From Limnoperna fortunei (lineage: Eukaryota > Mollusca > Bivalvia > Mytilida > Modiolidae): a DNA stretch of 64,000 bases. Shown here piece by piece: positions 13,091 through 22,544 of this stretch (positions within the stretch are counted from its first letter, which is position 1; each line of letters begins with the position of its first letter). The notes under the pieces are model-generated. The model was not told the origin of the DNA. It searched no databases and saw only the letters and a list, made by a program, of their open reading frames with translations. The position numbers and the translations under genes are program-made. The stretch spans positions 72,020,993 through 72,084,992 of the forward strand of contig OX104115.1 of assembly GCA_944474755.1 (NCBI GenBank). The letters run 5' to 3'.

Positions 13091-15421
13091 CGGCAGATTG
13101 ATTGGTTGATTGTTTGACTGATAGGTTGATTGGTTAATTGACGTCTATCTTACAATATTTTAGTTTTGTGCAGGACGAGAACAAGTTAACAAGCAATTAA
13201 TCATCATGAACATAGGTTTAACAAATGGACAGAAATACCACTGGCAGAGAACGGCGAGTAGTTTTATATATACGAAAAATTTGGCATTTTGTAGTGGCTT
13301 ATAATTTGCTTATTTTATAAGGTTTGCTATATTGAAAAACAGTCCAGTACTGGTGAAACGGTTTACTCAACAAGCTGTCAGAACAATAACGTGAGTATAT
13401 GTAGAAATATATATAAATAATAAATAAAAACGAAAGTTCTGTTTTGGAGGCATAGCTTTTATATTAGTATTACAATTTCACCTAGCAAGTTCGAGCAGTG
13501 TCCAACGAATGCTAAAGAAAAATCAAACCGACTATACCTTCTGTGATTTAATTGCCTTTACATTTTGATCAAAAATTAGTTAGTGAGTTCAAGCTGAGGC
13601 CACGATATTTGTATATTGGCCAGCAATTTACACGTCAACGTATACAACTTCGAATTACCAATTGTCTTTTCGCAAGTGGAGCGCAGCGGAACGAGCCAAA
13701 AGACATAAATATTTCTATCACGAGTGAAAGTTCACACGGACTTTCCCAAAAACGTATGAAAGTACCCATTTCTTCCGTAAACCAACAACTTTCACATCGC
13801 TATAACCTATAGACGCTCCATTGTTTTAGACTTCATTGTCTCCGACGTCCAATCAGAACGCCGGAAATAAAAAACGTCATGGAAGTACGTTGTTATGCTT
13901 CCATAACAACGTTCTTGTTTCTGGCGTTTTGATTGGATGACGCAGCAAGTACAGATGTGTGCGCGTGAGATCATCTGTACTAGGTCATCTGTACCAGAAA
14001 TCGGCCATTTACGGAAGAAATCAAGGTTATAATTTACTACGACAGACGCGCGTTTCCTCTTACAAAGGCTGATCAGTGGCGCTCAGACCCCAAAATATTT
14101 TTGAAATCCAAATAATTAGATGTTGCAGAGCTTTTATCACCAAAATTCCAAAACGTTATACAAAGTCTGGCTAAGACCTTTCTACCTTGACAATAGAAAA
14201 AAAACCTAAGAATTAAGTAAATTTTCGAAATTTAACGGCAGTAAAATGACTATATCACTGAAAGAATCAATGATATTCCTGTCAGCACCGACTACTGGGC
14301 TGGTGATACCCTCGGGAAATAATCCACCAGCAGAGTCTTCCACCCAGGGGTTGCAAATAAAATGTCATCAAAGATACCAAGGTTAACAGAATTTACTACG
14401 CCAGACGCGCGTTGCGTCTAATGAAGACTCATCAGTGCCGCTGATTTCTAATGATCTAATTAAATTCTATGTTAAATTTAGTCAGAAGTTAAATTTCAGT
14501 GTAATGAGACATTATCTTGTCCTTTAAACAACTAAATTATCGTCTGTTAAATGTCCATTATATTTAACTTAAAACTTGCATTTCATTTTCAGCCTCTTAT
14601 ATTTAATAATATTTTGAAATTTGGCATATACTAGTTAGCACACATCTTACAGTACTAAAAATATAATAATATAACGTACCTATTTCTCCTGTATTGTCCG
14701 TTAAATATTTTAAAATACAATTTATCTTTTATTTAAGTTTCTGTAATGATATTTGCACTGATATTATGCCACATACTTGTGTCAGTGATTGTTTTTTTTA
14801 CCAAACGGTATTTTAACTTTGTGTTTAAAGCAGCTGATGACAAATGACTAAAATAACTGAACATAATTGTTGCGATTTGAAAATAAACAATCATTGATAT
14901 CAACAACAAAGACTGTTAATGAAGTTCTGAGAGCTCGTTATGCAAACCACAAGGACTTATTATTGATACGGACACCAGTTTTCTAATGAACATATCTTAG
15001 CTTGTATGTAAACTAACGGTTTTAAGCTTAAATATCTCAATTAAATGACTTTGTTGTGGATAATAATAATGATTACAGTAGTTTTCCATTCCAGTTTGGA
15101 AAACATGTACCAATAAACCATTTAAAAATTAATATATATAGTGTAATAATAAAAAAAATCATATCGTGTTTTGCTTATGTGCCTAATGTTCACCAGGGCC
15201 CAGCGCCATAAACATTTTCTTTGCTGAGAACTTTTTTATTCTCAATTTCATCCAATCAAATCTATCCTTTTCCCTTGTTGTCATGGTAGTTGAGTAAATT
15301 CTCATGCTGAGCAACAAATTTTTACTCAAGTAGGTTTTATGGCGCTGGGCCCTGGTCTGATTGACATATTGCATTACCCTTTGGGTCAGTTTAGGCATAG
15401 GAAACGGTAATCATGAATGAC

Positions 15422-15508
<87 letters not shown>

Positions 15509-18500
15509 CATAGTTAATCATTTCAATTAAAATAAAAATAAAAATTCTGAAATATTTTAACACCAATTCTTGCGTGCTACTTTCTCTTCGTCTTATGTGG
15601 TCTCTGTTTTAGGTCGTTTGTTTTAGATATGCAATGTTAAAACAGACGGAAGACCAGTAGTTGGAAAAAGATATGAAGCAATAATGAAAAGAACCAGCAG
15701 TACATGCTCGAAATGTTGTAATGATGATGTGTGCAATAGCGAATGCTGTGACAAAACTACAGTAACTGTTGATCTAAGTAATTACATAGAGTTTTGTTTC
15801 CCCTCATATAGAATTTAGTGTTGTTACAGAAAAATTATATAATTAAAAACGCTTCAACTCTGACACTATTAATTGGACTAATTGAAACCATGCTTATAAG
15901 GAATATTCGCTGGTCGATCCTCTTGTTTATGCTAAGATAATCGGACATAATTACATTAGTAAACGATACAGTCAGTGGAACATTTTCTAAGTATCGGTTT
16001 TTTTGCTTTTGTCATCATTTTATACCACTGATGTTCCATTTGTACAGCTAGTATAAAAGATTGCACAGATATAAAAGGCAGTAACCTGAAAAGCGGTGTC
16101 TATCGCATACATCCCGTCGGACCACCGGGTTATAAAGTTTACTGTGATATGACAACTGAGTGCGGTGGATGGACTGTAAGTTCAAACACCAGTTTGAGCA
16201 TATTTTTTTAATTATGGTGAATTGTTCATTATTACTTATGATAATACATTACATATTATTAACAGATATTCCAGAACATAAGAATTGTTGAACAGTATTC
16301 TTATATTTATGTGTAATTAAGTATAACAAGACAGAAACCTTAACCTACCGTTTTATACGTTTAATGCAACCGAGTGCGCATTCTATTCAAAATGCACAAG
16401 GCATCTTAAAAAGCAAGTAATTATTATTTCTGATAATAAAATATGCTGAACGAAAAAAAAATCAGTAAATCTACTTCTTATGTTTATTAAATAGAAATGT
16501 GTAATAAAGAACATTGTGGATTGTAGTAATTCATTAAGTACTATGTGTTATGTGTACAGGTTATAGATTAATGTTTATCACACTTTTTACAGACTAATGT
16601 GATTAATTCTTATTAGCTTAACGCACAGCGAGCAATATTACAGCGATATTCGGGACGATAACAATTATTCAAAGGGAATAGGGGACATTGGGAACACAAT
16701 TTTCCCTGCAACTGAAACAGTTTGGAGTATAAGGTTTAGGGGGTAATTCAGCCTTCTGTATCTGCTTCAATGAGCCTACACTCTCCAAACGATACCCATT
16801 ACGTTCATTGGGCAGACTTTCCGTATTATGACTTGACAATCATCAAACAAAAGTGCCTTCCCTATCCACCACCTAGGAAACTCTTGGAATCTCTGTAGGT
16901 CAAGCACTGGGTCCCAGTAGTACTGTTTCAGGACGTATAATGAGAATTGAAACAAAGGAAATTGTAGATAACATGGTTTTTATCCTTACATGCAAGTGGA
17001 CAAATGTTTGTTTTTGTTTTGGATTCTTATCCAGTTTTACCACGAATTGTTTGCGATGCAGACATATATATTGATGAAAAAGTAGTAATGCACTAACAAA
17101 AATACTTATTGGTAAAATACTTATTCGGCATTTCCTGATAAGTCACTCTATCACATTGCTATTTGATTACCAACGTGACATAGGTCATTTGCACCCATCA
17201 TGTTTATATATTTTAGGTCTTCCAGCGTCGGTATAATGGAAACGTTACGTTCCATAATAAGCTATGGATTGACTATCAATTGGGTTTCGGGAACATTTAT
17301 GGGGAATATTGGCTTGGTAAGTGATTATTTAAAATGTAAGCTATAAAATAAAGATTTTTTATGTTAATTAGACACCCGTCAAGTTACTTATTATCATGTC
17401 TAGGGTAAATCGCACTACCGATCGCAGAATCTAGAATAACGTTTTCCTGAATCTATTTCTAGAAGTAGGTCTAAATAAGTAGCGAAAATGTAGTTTTGTT
17501 AGTCGCTATTTGTTTTTCATTCTACCCCATTCGAAAACCCGGTGAAATGACGCACCGGTTTTGGTGCGCACTTATCGAGTTTCCGATGATATGTGTGTAA
17601 ACTATGTTATAACTGTGTGGCATAGATCGATAACCTAGACATTTAAATTAAACATTCCATGTCATTTTACCTTTAAAAATGTCAATCCTGACAGCTATTT
17701 AGTGTAAATTTCATTCATTCTTTTATTTCGCTCCGCCTACGTCCGGCATTTTAGTTTTATCGAGAGCTCGAGAATTGTATCATGTGACCGTTTCGACGCT
17801 CTCCTTTTCTGGAGGTAAATACCTTCCTGTAACTATTAGACATTAAGGTAAGTTTATATTCTTAGTGAGACAATAAAAGATAACCGATTGGGTGACGGAT
17901 TTTGAAAGTATTCTATAAATATAGGTCAATGCTAAATTTTTTTTCTATTATTAATAGAGAATAAATATTAATTATTCCAGGTACTAATAATATACAATTA
18001 TGAATGATGAATGGGTATTGACATGTTTTAAATATAATTTCTTTACATATTCCTTCTAGGAATAATATAAACTGTGTCGCGAGACAGACACGAATGTGAA
18101 TAGCGTTGTCATTTCGGCAAAAATTTAAACAAGACACCACGTGGTGAGACTAGCGATAGATTCCGCAAAAAGTCACGTGGTACAAACTTTTTCGATATCG
18201 TTTGAATTCAGGATGGCGGAAATGAGGCGGGACCAAGACGTATTTGAATAGAATTTAGGTTTTTGGGTCAATAAATGAGGTTCTAAAGGTTAACACCAAC
18301 GGAAGGTTTCAGAAAAATATGTCCGCTTTCGAGTCATAAACGTTTATCTATAAAGAAATTCGTGATTTTATTGGTGCACCAATGAATAAGAGAGCACCTA
18401 GATCGGTGCTCTATTTCTACAGTTTTCGAATGGGTTAAATCGTAGCTCTATTTCCGAAAAAAGGAAAAGAGAGAGCGAACATCAGAGCTAAGTTTTCGCA

Positions 18501-21500
18501 ACTTCTAAGTAAGAGGCTGACCTTGTTGTATTGGTAATGTCTTTAATTTCAAGCTCGCCATGGTAAATTGAATGTAAATAGTCACCAAATTTAGCATATT
18601 TTGAGAATCGAAACATCATCAATAAAGCGGAATGTGAAATTAAAGGTCTGAGCCGATGTCTTTTCTTTCTTTTTCATCAGTCCTTGTAGGAACTCAGCCT
18701 CATGAGAGTACAAAAACAGGTAGACGAGGAGAGGAGCACAATTAGTACCCATTTGAATAGCAACATTCAATTGAAAAACTTGTCCTCCAAACATGACGAT
18801 TATGTGGTCAATTAGAAAATATAACATAAAACAGATTTGGTCCTCAGTATATTTAGTATCAGATTTAGAGTCATTGATGACAAAGTAAGTTCTGCCATCA
18901 CTAATTACCAGGCTGGGACCATACTGGGAGGGTTCCCAGTGCTCGACCCACAGAGCAGCCCAGCGCGTCCCCAGGTGGCGGATAGGGGAGACCCTCTCGT
19001 TGGGGGTTGTCAGGTCATAATACGGAAAGCCTGACCGCGGACCGTAGTGGGTAACGTGTTTGGAGAGTGCCACGCTCCTTGCACGATAAAGACCCCTTTT
19101 GTAGATTTCAAAAAAGAGTAGACTCATTGTAGCCGCTACTAAAGGCTCTACCCCTACCCAAAATTCCATACTTTTCCAGTGGCAGTCTAAATTGTATTCC
19201 CTGTGACCCATCCACCGCCATTTTCCGTTGATTTATTGTTTGTTAACTTGTTCCCGTCCTGAATATAGCTGAAATACTGCTCGCTGGACGTAAAGCAGAC
19301 ATCCAATCAATCAATCAATCAATCAATCTAATTACCAGGTATTTATATCGTCGCTTTCTGTAAAAGCAGCGTTTTATAAGATCTTTAAGCCTGGTTTTAA
19401 GCTGCATATAGAGTGTGGAAAAATCAAATGTTTTAATCCTAACAACAAGTATTAAAAAGAGTAATTTGCTGTTGTAGGAAACAAACGACTCCATGAATTA
19501 TTATTGACTGGTCAATATGTTCTACGGATAGAACTAGAAGATTGGGACAATAATACACGATATGCGATGTATGATACGTTCAATATAGGGAGCACTGCAG
19601 AAAATTATAAAATAACACTTGGAGGATACAGCGGAACAGCTGGTTTGTGTTGTTTTTTTAATTTATTTATTTTAAAAAAATGTGATTATTGTTAAACTTT
19701 ATTGTCTAGGGTATGTAGTGTGACAAAATTCAATGTAATTTACAGGACAAAAAGGCATATTATAATTTTGAAAATGCTTTCACTTTCGTAATGCCACGTC
19801 AACTTACTGTTGAATCAAGTGTTACACTTTATAAAAGTTATAAATTAATATAATTTCATAATTAAATTTTGCATTTTGTAAGTGTCGGAAATTGTATTCC
19901 CAGTACAAAGGTAAGAGATACACATGCAAAAATGTCGTCGTAAATATTGATTGCTAGGCTTTCAAATTTGTCAAAACAATTTGTATACTAACGGTTATTA
20001 AAAGTACGTCTATTTGGGTATTGTTGTGTGTCTGAATGGTGTTTAACGCCCCTTTAGAGATTTTTTAGCTATATCATGCCGTCCAGCTTTTCGTGGGGAG
20101 GAAGCCGGAATACCTGCAGTAAACACTCGACTACGGTAGGAAACTGGCAGTCCTTGTCAATTAAGTTTAAAGTCAAGTTTAACCTGCCGCAGTGTAACTC
20201 GAGACCATAACATAAGTATTGACTGAAAACGTAATAAATAGTAGATGACTAAGTACCTTAACCAATCGGTCAACGAGGACAATTCAAAATTATTGACAGA
20301 GAGGCAAATAATGATTACTTTAACTGAAAAACCATCCACAAATAGTCAAAGTTAAAGTAATATTTTATACCTTTCAAATACTGTAGCAGCAATGATATGT
20401 ATTTAGGTTTTACATGGACTAAAAGTTAGTGTAGACTTTGACAGATCACTTCAGTGTACCGGCTAATTCTGTATTGGCCCTGGTATTTTTATTCGAATTA
20501 ATACTAGGGCAAATACAGAATCGATCGAACAGTTAATAACAGTCAAGTATTAAACGATCAGTAATGAAATAACATGAGTTAATATTTAAACAAATAGAAA
20601 ATAAATGAGTTCATTCAACATTTAGTGCCTTTGTTTAATGTAGAAATAAAGAATTCGAATTTTTTTTCAAATTTACTACACATAATTATGATAATTTTTA
20701 TATTACCTGGACCACATGTATTTGAGCTATTGCAATCACTTGCAATCCTTCCTGATCGGCGTCGTAATAGTTTTCACAAGAATTACCCTAACACACTAGA
20801 TCTATTTGAAATAAATCATATTTCCAATATTGTCCTGTACTATAAATACAAAAGCAGAATGCATTGCTATAAGTAGAACAGTAGAATGCCTTGTAACAAA
20901 AAATGTTCTGGTTTTGATAACAATAGGTTAAAGTTTGAACTGTAGCCTCGATAGCTCCATTTCTTTATAAATTTCTTTCAAATATTTTAGTCAATATTCA
21001 AATAAAAACTATTATTAACTTTTGACGTCATGGAACTATGATTTTTACGGCGTAAGAGTAGGCCATGTGACCAATGCGGGTTATATAACCTGTATTGCTC
21101 CTTTTGAGTGGACAATCACGGGTCATCGTACAAGGCAAATTTACTTACATGTATTTATATATTAATCTATTAGTCTTACTAAGACATAACTGAACAAACG
21201 AACTCTTTGCTAAGTTTCCTATTAATTATTATTTTCTTATATTATTATTTGATACAAAAAGAAATCAGTAGATACATGTTGACAAACGTATAATTATTTA
21301 ACATTTAACAGGTGACAGTTTAATAAAGAACAGCAACGGCTCAGAATTTTCAACAATTGACGTTGAACATGATCATCGATTTCCTGGTACAGGAACTTTT
21401 CCTTGTGCCATGGAGTACGAGGGAGCCTGGTGGTATCCACGGGATTGTGGTTATTCCAATTTGAATGGAGCTTACACACCTGGTGGCACTATACCGTATA

Positions 21501-21622
21501 TAGATCCCGCGGGCTATGTACATCCAACAAGTTGGGATTATACAAAGGGTCTGAGATGGGCATCGTGGAGAGGTTTTAAATATTCTTTGAAAAGTTCAAC
21601 AATGATGGTTCGAAGGAAGTAA
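6977..21622 (+). CDS. Secreted two-LU-domain (Ly6/uPAR) plus fibrinogen-related domain protein, 11 exons
   Basis: Joining 6977-7016, 7617-7693, 8579-8650, 9210-9306, 10918-11012, 13322-13390, 15627-15777, 16048-16175, 17217-17316, 19478-19642 and 21312-21622 gives 1305 nt, or 434 residues plus stop, with every junction in phase. Residues 1-14 form a hydrophobic signal peptide ([14 protein letters not shown]). Residues 15-95 and about 104-190 are two cysteine-rich Ly6/uPAR-type units, each ending in a CCN-x3-CN signature. Residues 202-434 form a FReD. Acceptors all end in AG and donors in GT except exon 2, whose donor reads CAG|GGGAGT. FReD proteins are typically secreted lectin-like recognition molecules. 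A binding or immune role is inferred from the family only. AATAAA signals at 21670 and 21680 follow the stop. No clear TATA box was seen upstream of 6977. Confidence 0.85.
7617..9306 (+). CDS. LU domain 1 of the LU-FReD gene (exons 2-4)
   Basis: Exon 2 (7617-7693) encodes residues 14-39, with GLTCISCQ and ADPSLC: the N-terminal C-x2-C-x8-C finger and C35. Exon 3 (8579-8650) encodes residues 40-63, with C41 and the VGC turn (C59). Exon 4 (9210-9306) encodes residues 64-96, with C65, C78 and the hallmark CCNSNLCN at residues 81-88. Ten or more cysteines in this order match the three-finger LU fold known from Ly6, uPAR and CD59-like proteins. The split into three exons is repeated exactly in domain 2. 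Exon 1 ends in phase 1 (ATTG|GTGTGA), so the domain follows directly on the signal peptide. Confidence 0.8.
8362..8455. repeat. Foldback hairpin in intron 2 of the LU-FReD gene
   Basis: The arm at 8362-8400 (starting ATCTGATGATTAAAATCAGC) and the arm at 8420-8455 are reverse complements with a few mismatches and a 3-base gap. They surround a loop of about 19 bases. It has the size and form of a small MITE or foldback insertion. Confidence 0.8.
8881..9150 (+). repeat. tRNA-derived SINE (copy 2), in intron 3 of the LU-FReD gene
   Basis: It has the same blocks as the copy at 2521 but has diverged: GGGGCC...GTTCAAGTAGTTCG head, GCGGGTTCGTG B-box region, TCTTAATTGACAAG, AATAAAAACTGGA and a final AGTGGAGTTAAAC. 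It lies about 60 bases upstream of the exon-4 acceptor at 9209. Confidence 0.75.
9683..9718. promoter_or_regulatory. Short inverted repeat bearing two opposed CCAAT words
   Basis: TTTGATTGGACG (9683-9694) is the exact reverse complement of CGTCCAATCAAA (9707-9718). ATTGG/CCAAT is the classical NF-Y word. The pair ends 45 bases before the ATG of the Crypton-like ORF. It may be a promoter element or just part of the mobile element; this is inference. Confidence 0.35.
9763..10131 (+). CDS. Crypton/KIAA1958-like N-terminal core-binding-domain ORF (intron 4 of the LU-FReD gene)
   Basis: A 122-residue ORF from the first ATG at 9763 contains [12 protein letters not shown], then [13 protein letters not shown], then [19 protein letters not shown]. 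This matches, from memory, the SAM-like N-terminal DNA-binding region shared by KIAA1958, QRICH1 and ZMYM-type proteins derived from Crypton tyrosine recombinases. The catalytic half (Arg, His-x-x-Arg and Tyr residues) is not encoded here or nearby. It is therefore a solo DNA-binding domain, a truncated transposon or a first exon. It sits in the sense orientation inside another gene's intron. It is clean for its full length, which argues for recent insertion or constraint. Confidence 0.65.
   Translation: MAEVAAMEPAGQKSRFATINEEQLNKILTEKDAKNTNRATDSSIRTFKSYLREKNYDEDFEDLPNVQLDAILKKFDSEVRTENGELYKKSSLTSLRHGINRYLSNQLSGKDIIHGKDFTVKF
10310..10436. repeat. Long imperfect hairpin, arms of about 55 bp
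   Basis: 10310-10364 and 10380-10436 are near-perfect reverse complements (TCAGGTTGACATGAG against the ATGTCAACCT side, and AGTGATATTCACC against GGTGAATATTTCACT). The loop is about 15 bases. It lies 180 bases after the Crypton-like ORF and may be part of the same insertion. Confidence 0.85.
10918..15777 (+). CDS. LU domain 2 of the LU-FReD gene (exons 5-7)
   Basis: Exon 5 (10918-11012) encodes ICYNCEAV and residues C117 and C123. Exon 6 (13322-13390) encodes [15 protein letters not shown] and C146. Exon 7 (15627-15777) encodes C152 and then [11 protein letters not shown] (residues 177-187) and the linker to the FReD. Junction phases (1,0 / 0,0 / 0,1) repeat those of domain 1, so the second LU domain most likely arose by duplication of a three-exon cassette. 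An extra CC pair (residues 190-191) just after the CCN motif is not seen in domain 1. Confidence 0.8.
11930..12015 (+). repeat. 3' fragment of the tRNA-derived SINE
   Basis: It contains CGTTCTCCAGGTATTCTGGC, AATAAAAACCGGACG and TGACGTTAAAGC in the order of the SINE 3' half, with no tRNA-like head. Confidence 0.55.
12236..12470 (+). repeat. tRNA-derived SINE (copy 4), diverged, intron 5 of the LU-FReD gene
   Basis: It begins GGGCCTCGGTGGGAGAG, passes ATCACGTGATCTGTCAACGC and ACTCAACCTCAATCTTAATC, and ends AAAAACTTGACGCC, GTGGCGTTAA and a CAAA-like tail. The incidental open frames on both strands are SINE sequence. Confidence 0.7.
13039..13090 (+). repeat. (ATTG)n microsatellite
   Basis: About 12 perfect tetranucleotide units, followed to about 13140 by degenerate GATTGGTTGATTG words. 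Confidence 0.95.
13768..14021. mobile_element. Foldback/MITE-like element with nested inverted repeats, intron 6 of the LU-FReD gene
   Basis: The outer arms ATTTCTTCCGTAAA (13768-13781) and TTTACGGAAGAAAT (14008-14021) are exact reverse complements. The inner arms CCAATCAGAACGCCGGAAA (from 13849) and TTTCTGGCGTTTTGATTGG (ending 13936) match with two differences. The centre ACGTTGTTATGCTTCCATAA (continuing to CAACGT) is palindromic. It has no coding capacity. Confidence 0.65.
14027..14230 (+). repeat. Dispersed repeat with CAGACGCGCGTTTC motif (copy A)
   Basis: It shares AAGGTTATAATTTACTACG, GACGCGCGTTTC, CAGTGGCGCTCA and CCAAAACGTTATAC with the copies at 14360 and 23305. I recall this motif as common in mussel genomic DNA, but no family name is asserted. 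Confidence 0.7.
14360..14460 (+). repeat. Dispersed CGCGCGTT-motif repeat (copy B, truncated)
   Basis: ATGTCATCAAAGATACCAAG, TTTACTACGCCAGACGCGCG and GACTCATCAGTGCCGCTGAT mark the 5' half of the same repeat, 330 bases after copy A in direct orientation. Confidence 0.65.
15191..15356. mobile_element. MITE-like element with about 22-bp terminal inverted repeats
   Basis: CACCAGGGCCCAGCGCCATA (from 15191) is repeated in reverse complement as TATGGCGCTGGGCCCTGGT (ending 15356). The 166-bp unit has no coding potential and is GC-rich only at its ends. It lies in intron 6 of the LU-FReD gene, about 270 bases before exon 7. Confidence 0.8.
15424..15507 (+). repeat. (AAT)n microsatellite
   Basis: About 28 uninterrupted trinucleotide units in intron 6 of the LU-FReD gene, 120 bases upstream of exon 7. 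Confidence 0.97.
16048..21622 (+). CDS. Fibrinogen-related domain of the LU-FReD gene (exons 8-11)
   Basis: Exon 8 encodes [28 protein letters not shown], with the first FReD disulfide pair at C206 and C233. Exon 9 encodes [12 protein letters not shown] and [12 protein letters not shown]. Exon 10 encodes [19 protein letters not shown] and GGYSGTAG. Exon 11 encodes FSTIDVEHD (the region of the ficolin calcium site), [22 protein letters not shown] with the second pair at C363 and C377, and ends MMVRRK. About 229 residues is normal FReD length and all landmark motifs are present, so the domain looks intact. C239 adds an odd cysteine in the ECGGW motif, as in many invertebrate FReDs. Confidence 0.9.
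16776..16935 (+). repeat. Dispersed repeat, inverted partner of 18905-19075 (intron 8)
   Basis: ACACTCTCCAAACGATACCC, TTTCCGTATTATGACTTGAC, CCACCTAGG and AGCACTGGG match, on the opposite strand, the GC-rich block at 18905-19075. The two copies face each other across exon 9 and the 0.9-kb inverted-repeat element. Confidence 0.6.
17526..18434. mobile_element. Non-autonomous DNA-transposon-like element, 0.9 kb, intron 9
   Basis: The left end CCCATTCGAAAAC, then GAAAT, GCACCG, GGTGC reads almost the same as the reverse complement of the right end. That gives inverted termini of about 45 bp with a GCACCG...GGTGC subterminal hairpin at each end. No transposase frame is visible and no clear target-site duplication was found (TAC and TTA flank it). 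Confidence 0.6.
18540..18905 (-). pseudogene. Penelope-like reverse transcriptase fragment
   Basis: The complement encodes [20 protein letters not shown], then a Lys-rich KKKEK stretch and [13 protein letters not shown]. This is the primer-grip-to-catalytic FIDD segment of a Penelope-like RT family abundant in bivalves. Frame breaks and lack of the endonuclease show a relic. It lies antisense in intron 9 of the LU-FReD gene. A LINE origin is less likely because of the MGTNCAPLL wording. Confidence 0.6.
18905..19211 (-). repeat. GC-rich repeat fused upstream of the Penelope-like fragment
   Basis: The complement frame continues upstream of the RT ([20 protein letters not shown] and neighbours), but this part is not RT-like. 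At 18905-19075 it pairs with 16776-16935. Local GC is much higher than in its surroundings. Confidence 0.45.
19255..19328 (+). repeat. Tail of a second SINE family with (ATCA)n end
   Basis: GAATATAGCTGAAATACTGC, GACGTAAAGC and then seven CAAT/ATCA units form a typical SINE 3' tail distinct from the main family (CAAA tail). Confidence 0.5.
20025..20285 (-). repeat. tRNA-derived SINE, antisense copy in intron 10 of the LU-FReD gene
   Basis: On the + strand it reads GAATGGTGTTTAACGCC, GTCCAGCTTTT, GGAGGAAGCCGGAATACC, GTCCTTGTCAATTAAG and finally CCAATCGGTCAACGAGG. This is the full SINE in reverse complement, with about 20% divergence by eye. Confidence 0.75.
20466..20521. repeat. 22-bp-arm hairpin in intron 10
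   Basis: ATTCTGTATTGGCCCTGGTA (20466 on) pairs with 20500-20521 with two mismatches and a 12-base loop containing TTCGAA. Confidence 0.75.
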
Positions 21623-22079
21623 TTAAATATTACAAACAATCGCTCTCTTATTATGACATCTATGCTATAAATAAATTCGAATAAATTTCAATGATTTTGC
21701 TTATTTAAGAGCTCTAGAAAATAGCTAATAAAGGTTTTTTATAACGCAATTCAAAATATATAAAGGACACTAAGTCAAACTAAAAATAAGGTATATAATA
21801 CTCTTGGGGTTTTACTATATACTTTGTAAGTAACCGAAAAAATTAACAGATATAAGGTTTTCTGCAACAATGAATTGTTATAGTGATGTATTCAATCATC
21901 AGGCATTTACCGAGTTTTAACTATGTATCCTGTATTTTTTATGAATTCATTGAGCATATGCAGAAATTCGTTCGTTACCTGCTTTGATCCTCAATCACGA
22001 TTATGTATAGAGTGCGAACATAAATGTATTATTTGGTCCATTATCAGGTTAATATTTTTTTTTAAATTTCCCAATACAG

Positions 22080-22500
22080 ATTACAGTATATCTAAAATAA
22101 TGGTAACAGATAACAGCAATGTATATGAGAAAACAGAAAGCAGCGAGTTTAAATATAAAAAAAACAGAGAACAGCAGAATCTTATTGAAGGGCAATATAG
22201 CGAGAAAATACCTATTTCAGTGTTTTCGCCGTAACAAGTATGTGATCGTATGTATATTAGTCTCTTCATAGGAAGACTCAATTACATTAAAAAGTTGTGA
22301 AAAAAATGAATTAACAGATAACTGAGCAAAAATCTGTAAAGCAGTTAAAACAGTGTTCTGACTATTAACAGCAAACAAGGTTTTTATTTTAATAAGTTAA
22401 CAACAATGTCATTTTGTAAGAAAGCAGATAACAGCTGATAGTTAAAAACAGTTAACTGTTGTTTTATTTTCAAAAACAAAACAGTTAACAGACGTGTAAA
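22080..22500 (+). repeat. Region enriched in AACAG / GTTAACAG words
   Basis: Words such as GATAACAGC, GAACAGC, GTTAACAG and CAGTTAACTG recur more than a dozen times in 420 bases without fixed spacing. The overlapping open frame (21923-22234) shows no protein motif. Confidence 0.35.
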
Positions 22501-22544
22501 AATTCCCAAAACAAGTTTACAGAAATTATCTTACCCCCTTTTTT

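Noticed and set aside
16176..17216. Extra FReD exon between exons 8 and 9
   Set aside because: The join 16175 to 17217 already gives continuous FReD sequence (ECGGWT then VFQRR); the interval holds only a repeat.
21923..22234. 103-codon open frame downstream of the LU-FReD gene
   Set aside because: It lies beyond the stop and poly(A) signals, is low-complexity, and overlaps the AACAG-word region.
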